Origin: Ruminococcaceae bacterium UBA6857
Lineage (GTDB): Bacteria; Bacillota; Clostridia; Oscillospirales; Acutalibacteraceae
DNA: 8,253 bases
Assembly: GCA_002451715.1 (NCBI GenBank)
Contig: DKDD01000096.1
Span: 227 to 8,479, forward strand
Direction of reading: 5' to 3'
Positions within the stretch are counted from its first letter, which is position 1, and every line of letters begins with the position of its first letter. The notes beneath the pieces were generated by a model that worked only from the letters and a program-made list of their open reading frames with translations, ran no database searches and had not been told where the DNA came from. This document shows, one piece after another, positions 1 through 6,200 of this stretch. The position numbers and the translations under genes were made by a program.

Positions 1-1
1 T

Positions 2-115
2 GACCAATACGGCAAACTTTTAACAACCGTAAAAGGTTTTTTGCAGGCGCTTATTGAGGACGGAAAACTTGACGCGTCAATTGAAGATTACAAGCTTGTG
101 TATTTCACAAAGTGA
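2..115 (+). CDS. C-terminal fragment of an unidentified protein
   Basis: An open frame enters from the left edge in frame 2 and gives 37 residues, starting DQYGKLLTTVKGF and ending EDYKLVYFTK, before a TGA at 113-115. No start is in the window. The fragment is hydrophilic with alternating charged and hydrophobic residues, as expected for the end of a soluble domain, and has no membrane segment or Cys motif. I do not recognise the family. The gene converges on the rnf operon and the hairpin at 155-195 lies 40 nt past its stop, so its transcript probably ends there. That this is real coding sequence is inferred from the uninterrupted frame up to a terminator-bearing gap; the evidence is modest because the fragment is short. 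Confidence 0.6.
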   Translation, partial: DQYGKLLTTVKGFLQALIEDGKLDASIEDYKLVYFTK

Positions 116-125
116 TATAACAAAA

Positions 126-137
126 AATTGCGCAATT
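126..137. repeat. 12-bp perfect palindrome in the convergent gap
   Basis: AATTGCGCAATT is its own reverse complement. It lies 10 nt after the stop of the left-edge gene and 20 nt beyond the hairpin terminator. With no loop it is a poor RNA hairpin, and there is no promoter nearby for it to control. It may be chance or a minor DNA-binding site. Confidence 0.35.
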
Positions 138-154
138 GAAGTAAAATAATAGAT

Positions 155-195
155 AAAAAACTGCTGCATCGGACAAAAATCCGTTGCAGCAGTTT
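155..195 (-). terminator. Rho-independent terminator of the rnf operon, probably used from both sides
   Basis: Two 16-nt arms (158-173 and 180-195) pair with a single T-T mismatch (169/184) around a 6-nt loop. On the minus strand the stem is followed by a run of six T (160-155, three of them in the stem) and then AT-rich sequence, a classical intrinsic terminator 15 nt past the rnfB stop. Read on the plus strand the same hairpin is followed by TTTCTTCG, a weaker tract that could still end transcription of the convergent left-edge gene. It marks rnfB as the last gene of the operon. Confidence 0.9.
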
Positions 196-210
196 CTTCG
201 TATTGATTTA

Positions 211-1020
211 TCAGAACAACTTTTTAACCATATAAAGGTCGATGCAACCGATGGGGCAAACGGCATGGCATTTTCCGCAACCGATGCACTTGTCGTAATC
301 AACCTTTGCGCAGAAGTTTTCAACCGTAACTGCGCCTTCTTCGCACGCCTTAACGCACTTCATGCAGCCGATACAGCCGGCTTTGCACTGTTTTCTTGTT
401 TGAGCACCCTTGTCGTGGTTTTTGCAAAGAACCGCGGCTTTGATTGTGTCAAGCGGAAAAAGGTCAATGAGCTGTCTCGGGCAGGTTTTGATGCACTTTT
501 TGCAGGCGCGGCACTTGCTCGGGTTGATTCTTGCAACACCGTCGCAAATGAAAATTGCATCATACGGGCAAACTTCAACGCAGTCGCCAAAACCGATACA
601 ACCGTGAACGCAGCTCTTTGGTCCGCCGAAAAGCTGGGTCGCCATTTTGCAGGAATGGACGCCGCTGTATTCAAGCTTTTCCGGTGTGTTCTCTTTGTTG
701 CCTTGGCACATGACGGCCGCAACCATCGGAGTGATTTTTCCGGCGTCAAGGCCCATGATTTTACCTATCTGAACGGCAACGTCGTTTCCGCCGGGAATAC
801 AAAGGTTACATTCTTTTGTTTCACCCTTTGAAAGTGCGGCGGCATAACCGTCGCAACCAGTGAAACCGCATGCACCGCAGTTTGCGCCGGGAAGACATTC
901 GCGAACTTGTTCCGCTTTTTCGTCAACGGGGACGGCAAAGACTGCCGAAGCAACTGCAAGGCCGATGCCGGCAATAAGACCGATTGCGGCAACGATTACA
1001 ACGGGAATAATTATATCCAT
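211..1020 (-). CDS. rnfB: RnfB, polyferredoxin subunit of the Rnf complex
   Basis: RnfB is the ferredoxin-docking subunit of the ion-translocating ferredoxin:NAD+ oxidoreductase. It has one N-terminal membrane helix (about residues 3-30) and a cytoplasmic Fe-S domain. In the 269 residues, C48, C51, C56 and C74 form the N-terminal RnfB-type cluster motif (NCGACGFTGC, then CIPGG). Ferredoxin-like Cys sets follow: C137/C141/C147/C151, C170/C173/C176/C180, C216/C219/C222/C226 and C245/C248/C251/C255, enough for five 4Fe-4S clusters. This is the long clostridial form. Cysteines 71, 105, 124, 158, 198, 212, 237 and 259 lie outside these sets. The set ending at C226 lacks the usual Pro after the last Cys (ACEEGAV). 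The ATG at 1020 is preceded by AAGGGGG, and the gap to the rnfA stop is 14 nt. It is the last gene of the operon, next to the terminator. Confidence 0.97.
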   Translation of the reverse strand: MDIIIPVVIVAAIGLIAGIGLAVASAVFAVPVDEKAEQVRECLPGANCGACGFTGCDGYAAALSKGETKECNLCIPGGNDVAVQIGKIMGLDAGKITPMVAAVMCQGNKENTPEKLEYSGVHSCKMATQLFGGPKSCVHGCIGFGDCVEVCPYDAIFICDGVARINPSKCRACKKCIKTCPRQLIDLFPLDTIKAAVLCKNHDKGAQTRKQCKAGCIGCMKCVKACEEGAVTVENFCAKVDYDKCIGCGKCHAVCPIGCIDLYMVKKLF

Positions 1021-1034
1021 TTTTCGCTACCCCC

Positions 1035-1631
1035 TTAACCGAAAATGTTGTCAACGATTCCGGTGAAGCCGAGGAACGACACCGAAACGAGCGAAGCGGC
1101 AACAAGCGTAATCGGAAGTCCGCGCATGAACTTCGGAATGTCGCAGCTTTCCATTCTTTCGCGAACACCGGCAAACATTACCATTGCAAGCATGAAGCCG
1201 AGACCTGCGCCAACCGAGTTGAACATTGACTGCGCAAAATTGTAGCCGTTGTCGATGTTAAGAATAACAACGCCGAGAACCGCACAGTTTGTTGTGATGA
1301 GCGGAAGATAAATTCCGAGCGCGTTGTAAAGCGCCGGCATATACTTTTTGAGGATGATTTCAACAAGCTGAACAAGCGCCGCAATAACAAGAATGAAGAC
1401 GATTGTTTGAAGATAGGAAAGTCCTTTGCTTTCAAGCAGCGTGTTGATAGGATAGCAAACGGCGGTTGAAAGCGCCATAACAAAAATTACGGCCGCGCTC
1501 ATTCCCACTGCGGTGTTGAGCTTTTTTGAAACACCGAGGAACGGACAAATTCCGAGGAACTTTGCAAGAACAAAGTTTTGGGTAAGAATTGCCGTCATGA
1601 GTATTGCAAGAAGTCCTTTTGTCATTTCCAT
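1035..1631 (-). CDS. rnfA: RnfA, membrane subunit of the Rnf complex
   Basis: RnfA is a polytopic membrane protein (198 aa, against about 190 for the family, with about six helices) homologous to RnfE. In Rnf and Nqr structures the two related subunits form an inverted pair holding a [2Fe-2S] cluster in the middle of the membrane. The expected Cys ligands are visible: C29 in the FLGICPFLGVS stretch and C116 in LITTNCAVLGVV. A third Cys, C59, lies in a helix. Other hallmarks are NFVLAKFLGICPF, the AGVRERM loop (about 154-160) and GLPITLVAASL. The ATG at 1631 overlaps the rnfE stop by one base (TGATG), with AAGGAGGG 10 nt upstream. A second ATG two codons in would be about 16 nt from that site, so the first start is preferred. 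Confidence 0.97.
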   Translation of the reverse strand: MEMTKGLLAILMTAILTQNFVLAKFLGICPFLGVSKKLNTAVGMSAAVIFVMALSTAVCYPINTLLESKGLSYLQTIVFILVIAALVQLVEIILKKYMPALYNALGIYLPLITTNCAVLGVVILNIDNGYNFAQSMFNSVGAGLGFMLAMVMFAGVRERMESCDIPKFMRGLPITLVAASLVSVSFLGFTGIVDNIFG

Positions 1632-2353
1632 CAGTCAATACCCTCCTTGCCGTCTCCGGAAAAGTCTCCGGATTCTTTTTCCTTTTTATTGAGTGTGCAG
1701 GTTGCAGCCATCGGACAAGCTTCGCAGCCGCGAAGTTCCGCTCTGGGCTTGCCTTTGCTTTCGGCAATCTTATTGACCGTTGCCATAAGAACGCCGAAGA
1801 CGAAGAATCCTCCCGGAGGAAGAATGAAGATGAGCATCGGGTTCTGTGAAAGGAACGGAATGCTGAGACCGAGGAATGAGCCTGCGCCGAGGATTTCACG
1901 AACGGAGCTCATAAGGAAAAGTGCGGTTGTGAAACCGACACCCATTCCGAGTCCGTCAACGGCAGAGGCAAGAACAGGATTTTTGCTTGCGAAAGCTTCC
2001 GCTCTTCCGAGAATGATGCAGTTAACAACAATAAGCGGAAGATAAACGCCGAGCTGTTCGTCAAGGTCGGGAGCAAAGGCTTTAACAAGCATTTGAACGA
2101 TTGTAACGAACGAAGCGATTACAACAACGTATGCCGGAATACGAACCTTTTCCGGGATAACCTTTCTCAGTGCCGAAATTGCAATGTTTGAGCAAACAAG
2201 AACGATTGAAGCGGCAACGCCCATTCCGAGCGCCGACTGAACCGAAGTTGTTGTTGCAAGGGTCGGACACGTTCCGAGAACAAGGCGCAATGTCGGGTTT
2301 TCGGCAAGAATACCTTTTGTGAACTCTTTACCGAGCGATCTTTTTTCAGCCAT
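1631..2353 (-). CDS. rnfE: RnfE, membrane subunit of the Rnf complex, with a Cys-rich C-terminal tail
   Basis: RnfE is the membrane partner of RnfA and co-ligand of the intramembrane [2Fe-2S] cluster. Counted from the ATG at 2353 (240 aa), the ligand cysteines are C29 (VLGTCPTLATT) and C112 (LIVVNCIILGRAEAFA). Other family marks are the ENPTLRLVLG start of helix 1, SSVREILGAGSF (about 149-160) and the NPMLIFILPPGGFFVFG region near 171-187. Beyond the last helix (about residue 198) lies a tail of roughly 40 residues with C210, C213 and C219 (GCEACPMAATC), followed by a charged Lys/Glu/Gly end. An upstream in-frame GTG at 2362 was rejected because it lies within the Shine-Dalgarno sequence; the ATG at 2353 sits 7 nt after GGGAGGT. 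The start lies inside rnfG (8-nt overlap), so translation is probably coupled. Confidence 0.96.
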   Translation of the reverse strand: MAEKRSLGKEFTKGILAENPTLRLVLGTCPTLATTTSVQSALGMGVAASIVLVCSNIAISALRKVIPEKVRIPAYVVVIASFVTIVQMLVKAFAPDLDEQLGVYLPLIVVNCIILGRAEAFASKNPVLASAVDGLGMGVGFTTALFLMSSVREILGAGSFLGLSIPFLSQNPMLIFILPPGGFFVFGVLMATVNKIAESKGKPRAELRGCEACPMAATCTLNKKEKESGDFSGDGKEGID

Positions 2354-2915
2354 TGGAAGCACCTCCCTTTATCGTTTCAAATGCGGCAGAAGCGGCATTG
2401 ACCGCGGAAACAACAGCCTTTGAAGTTATTGTTGCGGCTGTGATTGCCTGAATATTCTGACCGTCGTTCGACGTTTTGTTGACCGTCAGTTCTCCGCTTT
2501 TTCCAATAAAGCGGTTTTTGAAGTCCGGCTTTGTACTGTTTGCGCCGAGACCGGGCGTTTCATCGTGAGAAAGAATTTCAATTCCGGTGATTACGCCTTC
2601 GGTATCCATGCCGATCATGACCGAAACCGTTCCGCCGTATCCTTTTGCGCCGCTTGTGAAAACATAGCCGACGTCGTTTGAATCCTTTGTTCCGACACAG
2701 TATGTAATTCCGCTTTCAAGCGTTGTAACGTCTGAAAATTCGGTAGCTTCGGGAAGTACGAGCGCGCGGGAGCTGTTTTCTTTTTCAACCTGATTCGCCG
2801 CAATTTTGCTTGCCGTAACGTTGTTTGTGAAAGCAAGCAGCGCCGTTGCAACAAGGCAGATGATAAGAAGTGCGGCGGCAGGAACGATTATCGCTTTCGG
2901 AGTTATTTTCTTCAT
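2346..2915 (-). CDS. rnfG: RnfG, covalent-FMN subunit of the Rnf complex
   Basis: RnfG (189 aa) has one N-terminal membrane helix (about 8-30) and an extracytoplasmic FMN-binding domain. It relays electrons between the RnfA/RnfE cluster and RnfD. The domain shows SHDETPGLGANS (about 116-127), the conserved HxETPGLG feature of the family, and GGTVSVMIGMD. The flavinylation motif is TAAT (159-162, followed by ITSKAV), where T162 should carry FMN through a phosphoester bond formed by ApbE. The family consensus is Dxx[S/T]GAT; here the Asp position is Q156 and Gly is A160. The ATG at 2915 overlaps the rnfD stop as ATGA, with AAGGAGG (2926-2932) 10 nt upstream. Length and layout are normal for clostridial RnfG. 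Confidence 0.96.
   Translation of the reverse strand: MKKITPKAIIVPAAALLIICLVATALLAFTNNVTASKIAANQVEKENSSRALVLPEATEFSDVTTLESGITYCVGTKDSNDVGYVFTSGAKGYGGTVSVMIGMDTEGVITGIEILSHDETPGLGANSTKPDFKNRFIGKSGELTVNKTSNDGQNIQAITAATITSKAVVSAVNAASAAFETIKGGASNG
2361..2367 (-). promoter_or_regulatory. Ribosome binding site fixing the rnfE start
   Basis: GGGAGGT on the minus strand, 7 nt before the ATG at 2353-2351. It contains the first base of the GTG at 2362-2360, which rules that codon out as the start. The site lies inside the last codons of rnfG. Confidence 0.85.
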
Positions 2916-3910
2916 GCTTTTGCCGCCTCCTTTTCCTTTTTCTCTTTAACAAAACCGAAAGGCTTTGAGGTTGTGAGACGTTCGATGTGCGGAACAAGAA
3001 TGTTCATGAGAATGATTGAGAACGACACACCTTCGGGAAGCGAGCCGAAAATGCGGATAACCGAAGTGATAAGTCCGCAACCGATTCCGAAAACAATGCG
3101 TCCTTTGAGATTGATCGGAGACGTTGTGTAGTCGGTTGCCATGAAGAACGCGCCGAGGAAAAGTCCGCCGCCGAGAAGTTCATATGCAACAAACTCCAAG
3201 TTGCCTTTGCCGGCAATGAGCATACAAACGGCAACCGTTCCGATGAATGAAAACGGAATCGCTGGAGAGATAACTCTCCTGAGAAGAAGATAAAGCGCAC
3301 CGGCAAGAAGAGCGAGCGAGCAAACTTCGCCCATTGAACCGCCGTGATAGCCGATAAGCATTTGAGTAAGCGAGGGGAGATCGCCGGCAAGCGAAAGATC
3401 GCCGCCTTTTGCCGCGGCAAGAGAAGCCATCGGAGTTGCGGTTGTTACCGCGTCGGCAGCCCAGCCGTTTGTGAACGGAGCAACCCATTTTGCCATAGCG
3501 GTCGGGAAAGAAACCATAAGTATAATTCTTGCGGTCATTGCCGGGTTAACAAAGTTCTGGCCGATTCCGCCGAACATCTGCTTAACAACAACAATCGCAA
3601 CAACCGAACCGATTGCGCCAATCCACAAAGGAAGCGTTGACGGCAGGTTGAGCGCAAGGATAAGACCGGTAACAACGGCTGAAAGGTCGCCGAGAGTACC
3701 GTTTCGTTTCATAACTTTTCTTGAGATATACTCCGCAAGAACCGCCGAACCGATTGTGACTGCGGCAAGAGCAAGCGCTCTTGTTCCGAAATATACAATC
3801 GACATGATGAGGGCAGGCACGAGCGAGATGATTACGTCAAGCATAATACCCGTTGTGGTTTCGCTTGAGCGAACATGCGGCGAAGCGCTGACTGTGAGTT
3901 TTTTTGTCAT
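2912..3910 (-). CDS. rnfD: RnfD, covalent-FMN membrane subunit of the Rnf complex
   Basis: RnfD (332 aa, a normal length) is a many-helix membrane protein of the NqrB/RnfD family that carries covalent FMN and takes part in ion translocation. It begins MTKKLTVSASPHVRSSE, the usual RnfD N-terminus. GGIGQNFVNPAMTARII (114-130) is a family signature. The flavinylation motif is DAVTTATP (153-160), with FMN expected on T159. FFMATDYTTSPI (255-266) and GSLPEGVSFSIILMN (289-303) are further conserved blocks. The frame stays open upstream to an ATG at 4015, but that extension would encode unrelated residues inside rnfC. The ATG at 3910 overlaps the rnfC TGA as ATGA, and has AGGAG 11 nt upstream, so it is the chosen start. 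The stop overlaps the rnfG start in the same way. Confidence 0.97.
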   Translation of the reverse strand: MTKKLTVSASPHVRSSETTTGIMLDVIISLVPALIMSIVYFGTRALALAAVTIGSAVLAEYISRKVMKRNGTLGDLSAVVTGLILALNLPSTLPLWIGAIGSVVAIVVVKQMFGGIGQNFVNPAMTARIILMVSFPTAMAKWVAPFTNGWAADAVTTATPMASLAAAKGGDLSLAGDLPSLTQMLIGYHGGSMGEVCSLALLAGALYLLLRRVISPAIPFSFIGTVAVCMLIAGKGNLEFVAYELLGGGLFLGAFFMATDYTTSPINLKGRIVFGIGCGLITSVIRIFGSLPEGVSFSIILMNILVPHIERLTTSKPFGFVKEKKEKEAAKA

Positions 3911-5250
3911 TGTTTTGCACTCTCCTCTCTGAGTACCTGCTTTGCAAGTCTCATATATTGAACAAGCGGTCTGCCGGACGGGCAGGAGTATGCGCAGGAG
4001 CCGCATTCCATGCAAACGGCAACGCCGCTTTTTTCAAGTCCCTCTTTGTCCTTGATTCTTGCAAAGCGCTCAATGAGCGTCGGCATAAGGCTCATCGGGC
4101 AAACTTCAACGCAGCGGCCGCAGCGAATGCAATCGCGTTCGGGCTTTACGCCGCCCTTTTTGTCCGCGAAAGCAAGAATTGCGTTGTTCTGCTTGCAAAT
4201 CGGCGCGTTGGTGTCGCAAATTGCAATACCCATCATCGGGCCGCCGGAGATAATTTTGCGCGGTTCTTCTTTAAAGCCGCCGCAGTAATCAATGATGTCC
4301 TGAATGTTGACGCCGATCGGAACGCGAAGATTCTTGGGCGTTTTGATTGCCGAACCGTCAACGGTGATTGAGCGGCTGATGAGCGGCTTTCCGGTTTCAA
4401 GATATCTTGCAATAAAAGCAACCGAAGCAACGTTCATAACAACACAGCCGACATCCGCGGGAAGTTTTCCGGGCGGAACGCGTCTTCCCGTTGCGGAAAG
4501 AACCATCATTTTTTCCGCGCCTTGGGGGTACTTCGATTTAAGCGCCATGATTTTTATGCCGCTGTCGCCGATTTTGTCAATTTCGGACTGAAAAAGTTCA
4601 ATCGCTTTCGGCTTGTTGTCTTCAACGGCAATTACAACTTCTTTGAAGCCGAGAATCTTTTTGAGCTTTACAACGCCGCTTATAACGTTCTTTGAATTTT
4701 CAATGCATTCGCGATAGTCAACCGTGATGAACGGTTCACATTCGGCGGCATTGATAATGAGCGTGTCAACGTTCTTGTCTTCGGGGTAATTGAGCTTGAC
4801 GTGGGTCGGGAAGCCTGCTCCGCCGAGACCGACAAGACCCGAAGCGCGAACCGCTTTCAAAAGTTCGTCGCGGTTTGTAACAACGGGCGGTTTAATGCCC
4901 TCATAAAGGCGCATTTCGCCGTCGGATTCAATCGTGACGCCTTTTGTGATTATGCCGTTTGCAAGTTTAACGTCGCCGACCGCTTTGACCGTTCCGGAAA
5001 TTGTTGCATGAATTGGTGCGGAAACAAACTTGTCGGTGTCGCCGATAACCTGACCGACCGAAACCGTGTCGCCGACTTTAACCGTCGGAACACACGGTGC
5101 GCCGATGTGCTGCTGCATCGGAAGAACAACCGTTTTCGGAACGGGCATTCTTTCAACAGGCATTTCGGCAGTGTTTTTGTTGTGGGCAACATTAACGCCG
5201 CCGCGCCCTCTTCCGCGCGCGGAAAGGACATTCGGAATTGATTTTTTCAT
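3907..5250 (-). CDS. rnfC: RnfC, NADH/NAD+-site subunit of the Rnf complex
   Basis: RnfC (447 aa) is the peripheral cytoplasmic subunit that exchanges electrons with NAD+/NADH. An N-terminal barrel-sandwich (lipoyl-like) domain spans about 30-115 (PMQQHIGAPCVPTVKVGD). A Complex I 51-kDa/NuoF-like Rossmann domain follows, with the FMN/NADH-binding GLGGAGFPTHVKL (141-153) and NAAECEPF (167-174). A SLBB-type segment spans about 305-345 (GVNIQDIIDYCGG, ISGGPMMG). The C-terminal ferredoxin domain has C374/C377/C380/C384 and C413/C416/C419/C423, giving two 4Fe-4S clusters. The N-terminal motif usually written GGIHP is GGVNV here (17-21). The ATG at 5250 has GGAG 8 nt upstream. It opens the rnf block 46 nt after the Gx gene, with no terminator or clear promoter between, so it is read as part of the same operon. 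Confidence 0.97.
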   Translation of the reverse strand: MKKSIPNVLSARGRGRGGVNVAHNKNTAEMPVERMPVPKTVVLPMQQHIGAPCVPTVKVGDTVSVGQVIGDTDKFVSAPIHATISGTVKAVGDVKLANGIITKGVTIESDGEMRLYEGIKPPVVTNRDELLKAVRASGLVGLGGAGFPTHVKLNYPEDKNVDTLIINAAECEPFITVDYRECIENSKNVISGVVKLKKILGFKEVVIAVEDNKPKAIELFQSEIDKIGDSGIKIMALKSKYPQGAEKMMVLSATGRRVPPGKLPADVGCVVMNVASVAFIARYLETGKPLISRSITVDGSAIKTPKNLRVPIGVNIQDIIDYCGGFKEEPRKIISGGPMMGIAICDTNAPICKQNNAILAFADKKGGVKPERDCIRCGRCVEVCPMSLMPTLIERFARIKDKEGLEKSGVAVCMECGSCAYSCPSGRPLVQYMRLAKQVLREESAKQ

Positions 5251-5296
5251 TCTGTCATCTCCAAATCTCTTATGACTTGATACCGCAGAAAGCGAG

Positions 5297-5842
5297 TTAA
5301 ACTCCCGTTTCGGCGGTTTCTTTTTTTATTTGTCTTGTCAACCTCGGCATAACCGCGTTGAGAACAACGCCGGTGAGACTGCCGCTGATGATTGCGAAAA
5401 CCAAAAGATATTTACCGTAGCCGAGCATTGCCGTTCCCGAAAGAACACAGGAACACAAAAGCTGGCCGAGGTTGTGGAAAACGGCGCAAAGAACACCGAT
5501 TCCGATAAAGCTCAGCATTTTTCCCTCTTTTTTAATGAGCAGAGAAAGGGCAATAACGCTGAAAATTCCGCCGCAAAGGCTCATTGCCCCCGCGACCGCT
5601 CCCCGTGTAATAAAAGCAAAAAGTGCTTTGAGAAGCGCAATGTATAACGCGCCGAAAAAGCCGTAAAAACTTCCGGCAAACATTGTAACAATGTTTGAAA
5701 GACCGACTTTCGCCCCGGCGGGGAGAAACGGAATTTCGGGAAAGATTATATTTTCAAAAGCGCCGAGCGCCAAAGCAAGCGCACCGAGTACGCCGAAAAC
5801 GCAAACCGTTTTTGCCTTTGAAAAATCAGTAGGCAACGGCAT
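5297..5842 (-). CDS. Gx transporter family membrane protein (Hpre_diP_synt_I type)
   Basis: A 181-residue integral membrane protein with about five or six hydrophobic segments and a basic C-terminus. It shows the pattern of the Gx transporter family, often mislabelled heptaprenyl diphosphate synthase component I (Pfam Hpre_diP_synt_I): LALALGAFENIIFP (22-35), the amphipathic FLPAGAKVGLSNIVTM (39-54), HNLGQL (123-128) and GSLTGVVLN (154-162). It resembles ECF-type S components in size and fold class, but its substrate is unknown. Homologues accompany NusG-II proteins and ApbE in flavin-based extracellular electron transfer loci, as I recall for EetB in Listeria. The chosen ATG at 5842 overlaps the NusG-II gene by 17 nt and has only a weak ribosome site, suggesting coupling. 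A TTG at 5878 gives 12 more residues but has no properly spaced site. Function is inferred from context. Confidence 0.88.
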   Translation of the reverse strand: MPLPTDFSKAKTVCVFGVLGALALALGAFENIIFPEIPFLPAGAKVGLSNIVTMFAGSFYGFFGALYIALLKALFAFITRGAVAGAMSLCGGIFSVIALSLLIKKEGKMLSFIGIGVLCAVFHNLGQLLCSCVLSGTAMLGYGKYLLVFAIISGSLTGVVLNAVMPRLTRQIKKETAETGV

Positions 5843-6200
5843 CAAGCTTTTCTTTTTTGTTTTCAATCTTAACAACAACCTTGTTCGGAAGACACGCGGC
5901 GGTGTCTCCGTTTTTTGAAAGATAGCCGCTTTTTACGCAAAGTTTATCCGGACAGTTTGAAGAAACAAAGCGGATTTTTCCCTCTTCAACCGAAAGCACG
6001 CAGTCTCCGACCGAAAACTCATAACTTTTTGAAATGTCGGAAAGTTCGATTTCTTTCACCTTTTTTCCGTCGAGCCAAACGGCGGCAACGGTGCTTCCGT
6101 TACCTGTGAAAAGCGGAAAAACAAAAAGAAGAACACATATCAAAGAAAGAACGGCAATAATAAAAACGTCGCCTTTTTTAATACCGATTTTTTGTCTCAT
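5826..6200 (-). CDS. NusG domain II-containing membrane-anchored protein
   Basis: A 124-residue protein with a single N-terminal membrane helix (about 12-32) and a small extracytoplasmic domain with the NusG-II signature: SNCPDKLCVKSG (81-92) and CLPNKVVVKI (103-112), with cysteines C83, C88 and C103. This stand-alone domain is not the transcription factor NusG; it only shares the fold of its second domain. Homologues sit beside Gx transporter proteins and ApbE in Bacillota, as I recall for EetA of Listeria extracellular electron transfer. The biochemical role is not established. The ATG at 6200 overlaps the apbE stop as ATGA and lacks a strong ribosome site, so translation probably depends on apbE. 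Family assignment is firm; a link to Rnf rests on operon position. Confidence 0.9.
   Translation of the reverse strand: MRQKIGIKKGDVFIIAVLSLICVLLFVFPLFTGNGSTVAAVWLDGKKVKEIELSDISKSYEFSVGDCVLSVEEGKIRFVSSNCPDKLCVKSGYLSKNGDTAACLPNKVVVKIENKKEKLDAVAY

Noticed and set aside
184..831. Long plus-strand open frame (215 codons) opposite rnfB
   Set aside because: It is antisense to an unmistakable RnfB, begins inside the terminator hairpin, and its product has no recognisable domain. The frame is open only because of rnfB codon bias.
2354..2362. GTG start for rnfE three codons upstream
   Set aside because: The GTG overlaps the GGGAGGT ribosome site. The ATG at 2353 is 7 nt after that site and gives MAEKRS, a sensible start.
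3911..4015. 35-residue N-terminal extension of RnfD
   Set aside because: It lies wholly inside rnfC in another frame and does not resemble RnfD. The ATGA overlap and ribosome site support the start at 3910.
3904..4371. Plus-strand frame opposite rnfC and the rnfD start, and similar frames opposite rnfC, rnfD and rnfE
   Set aside because: All are shadows of conserved genes on the minus strand. None has a credible ribosome site with a promoter or a family pattern.
5843..5878. TTG start for the Gx transporter gene
   Set aside because: Its only purine-rich stretch touches the codon, with no spacing. The ATG at 5842 leaves the conserved first helix intact.
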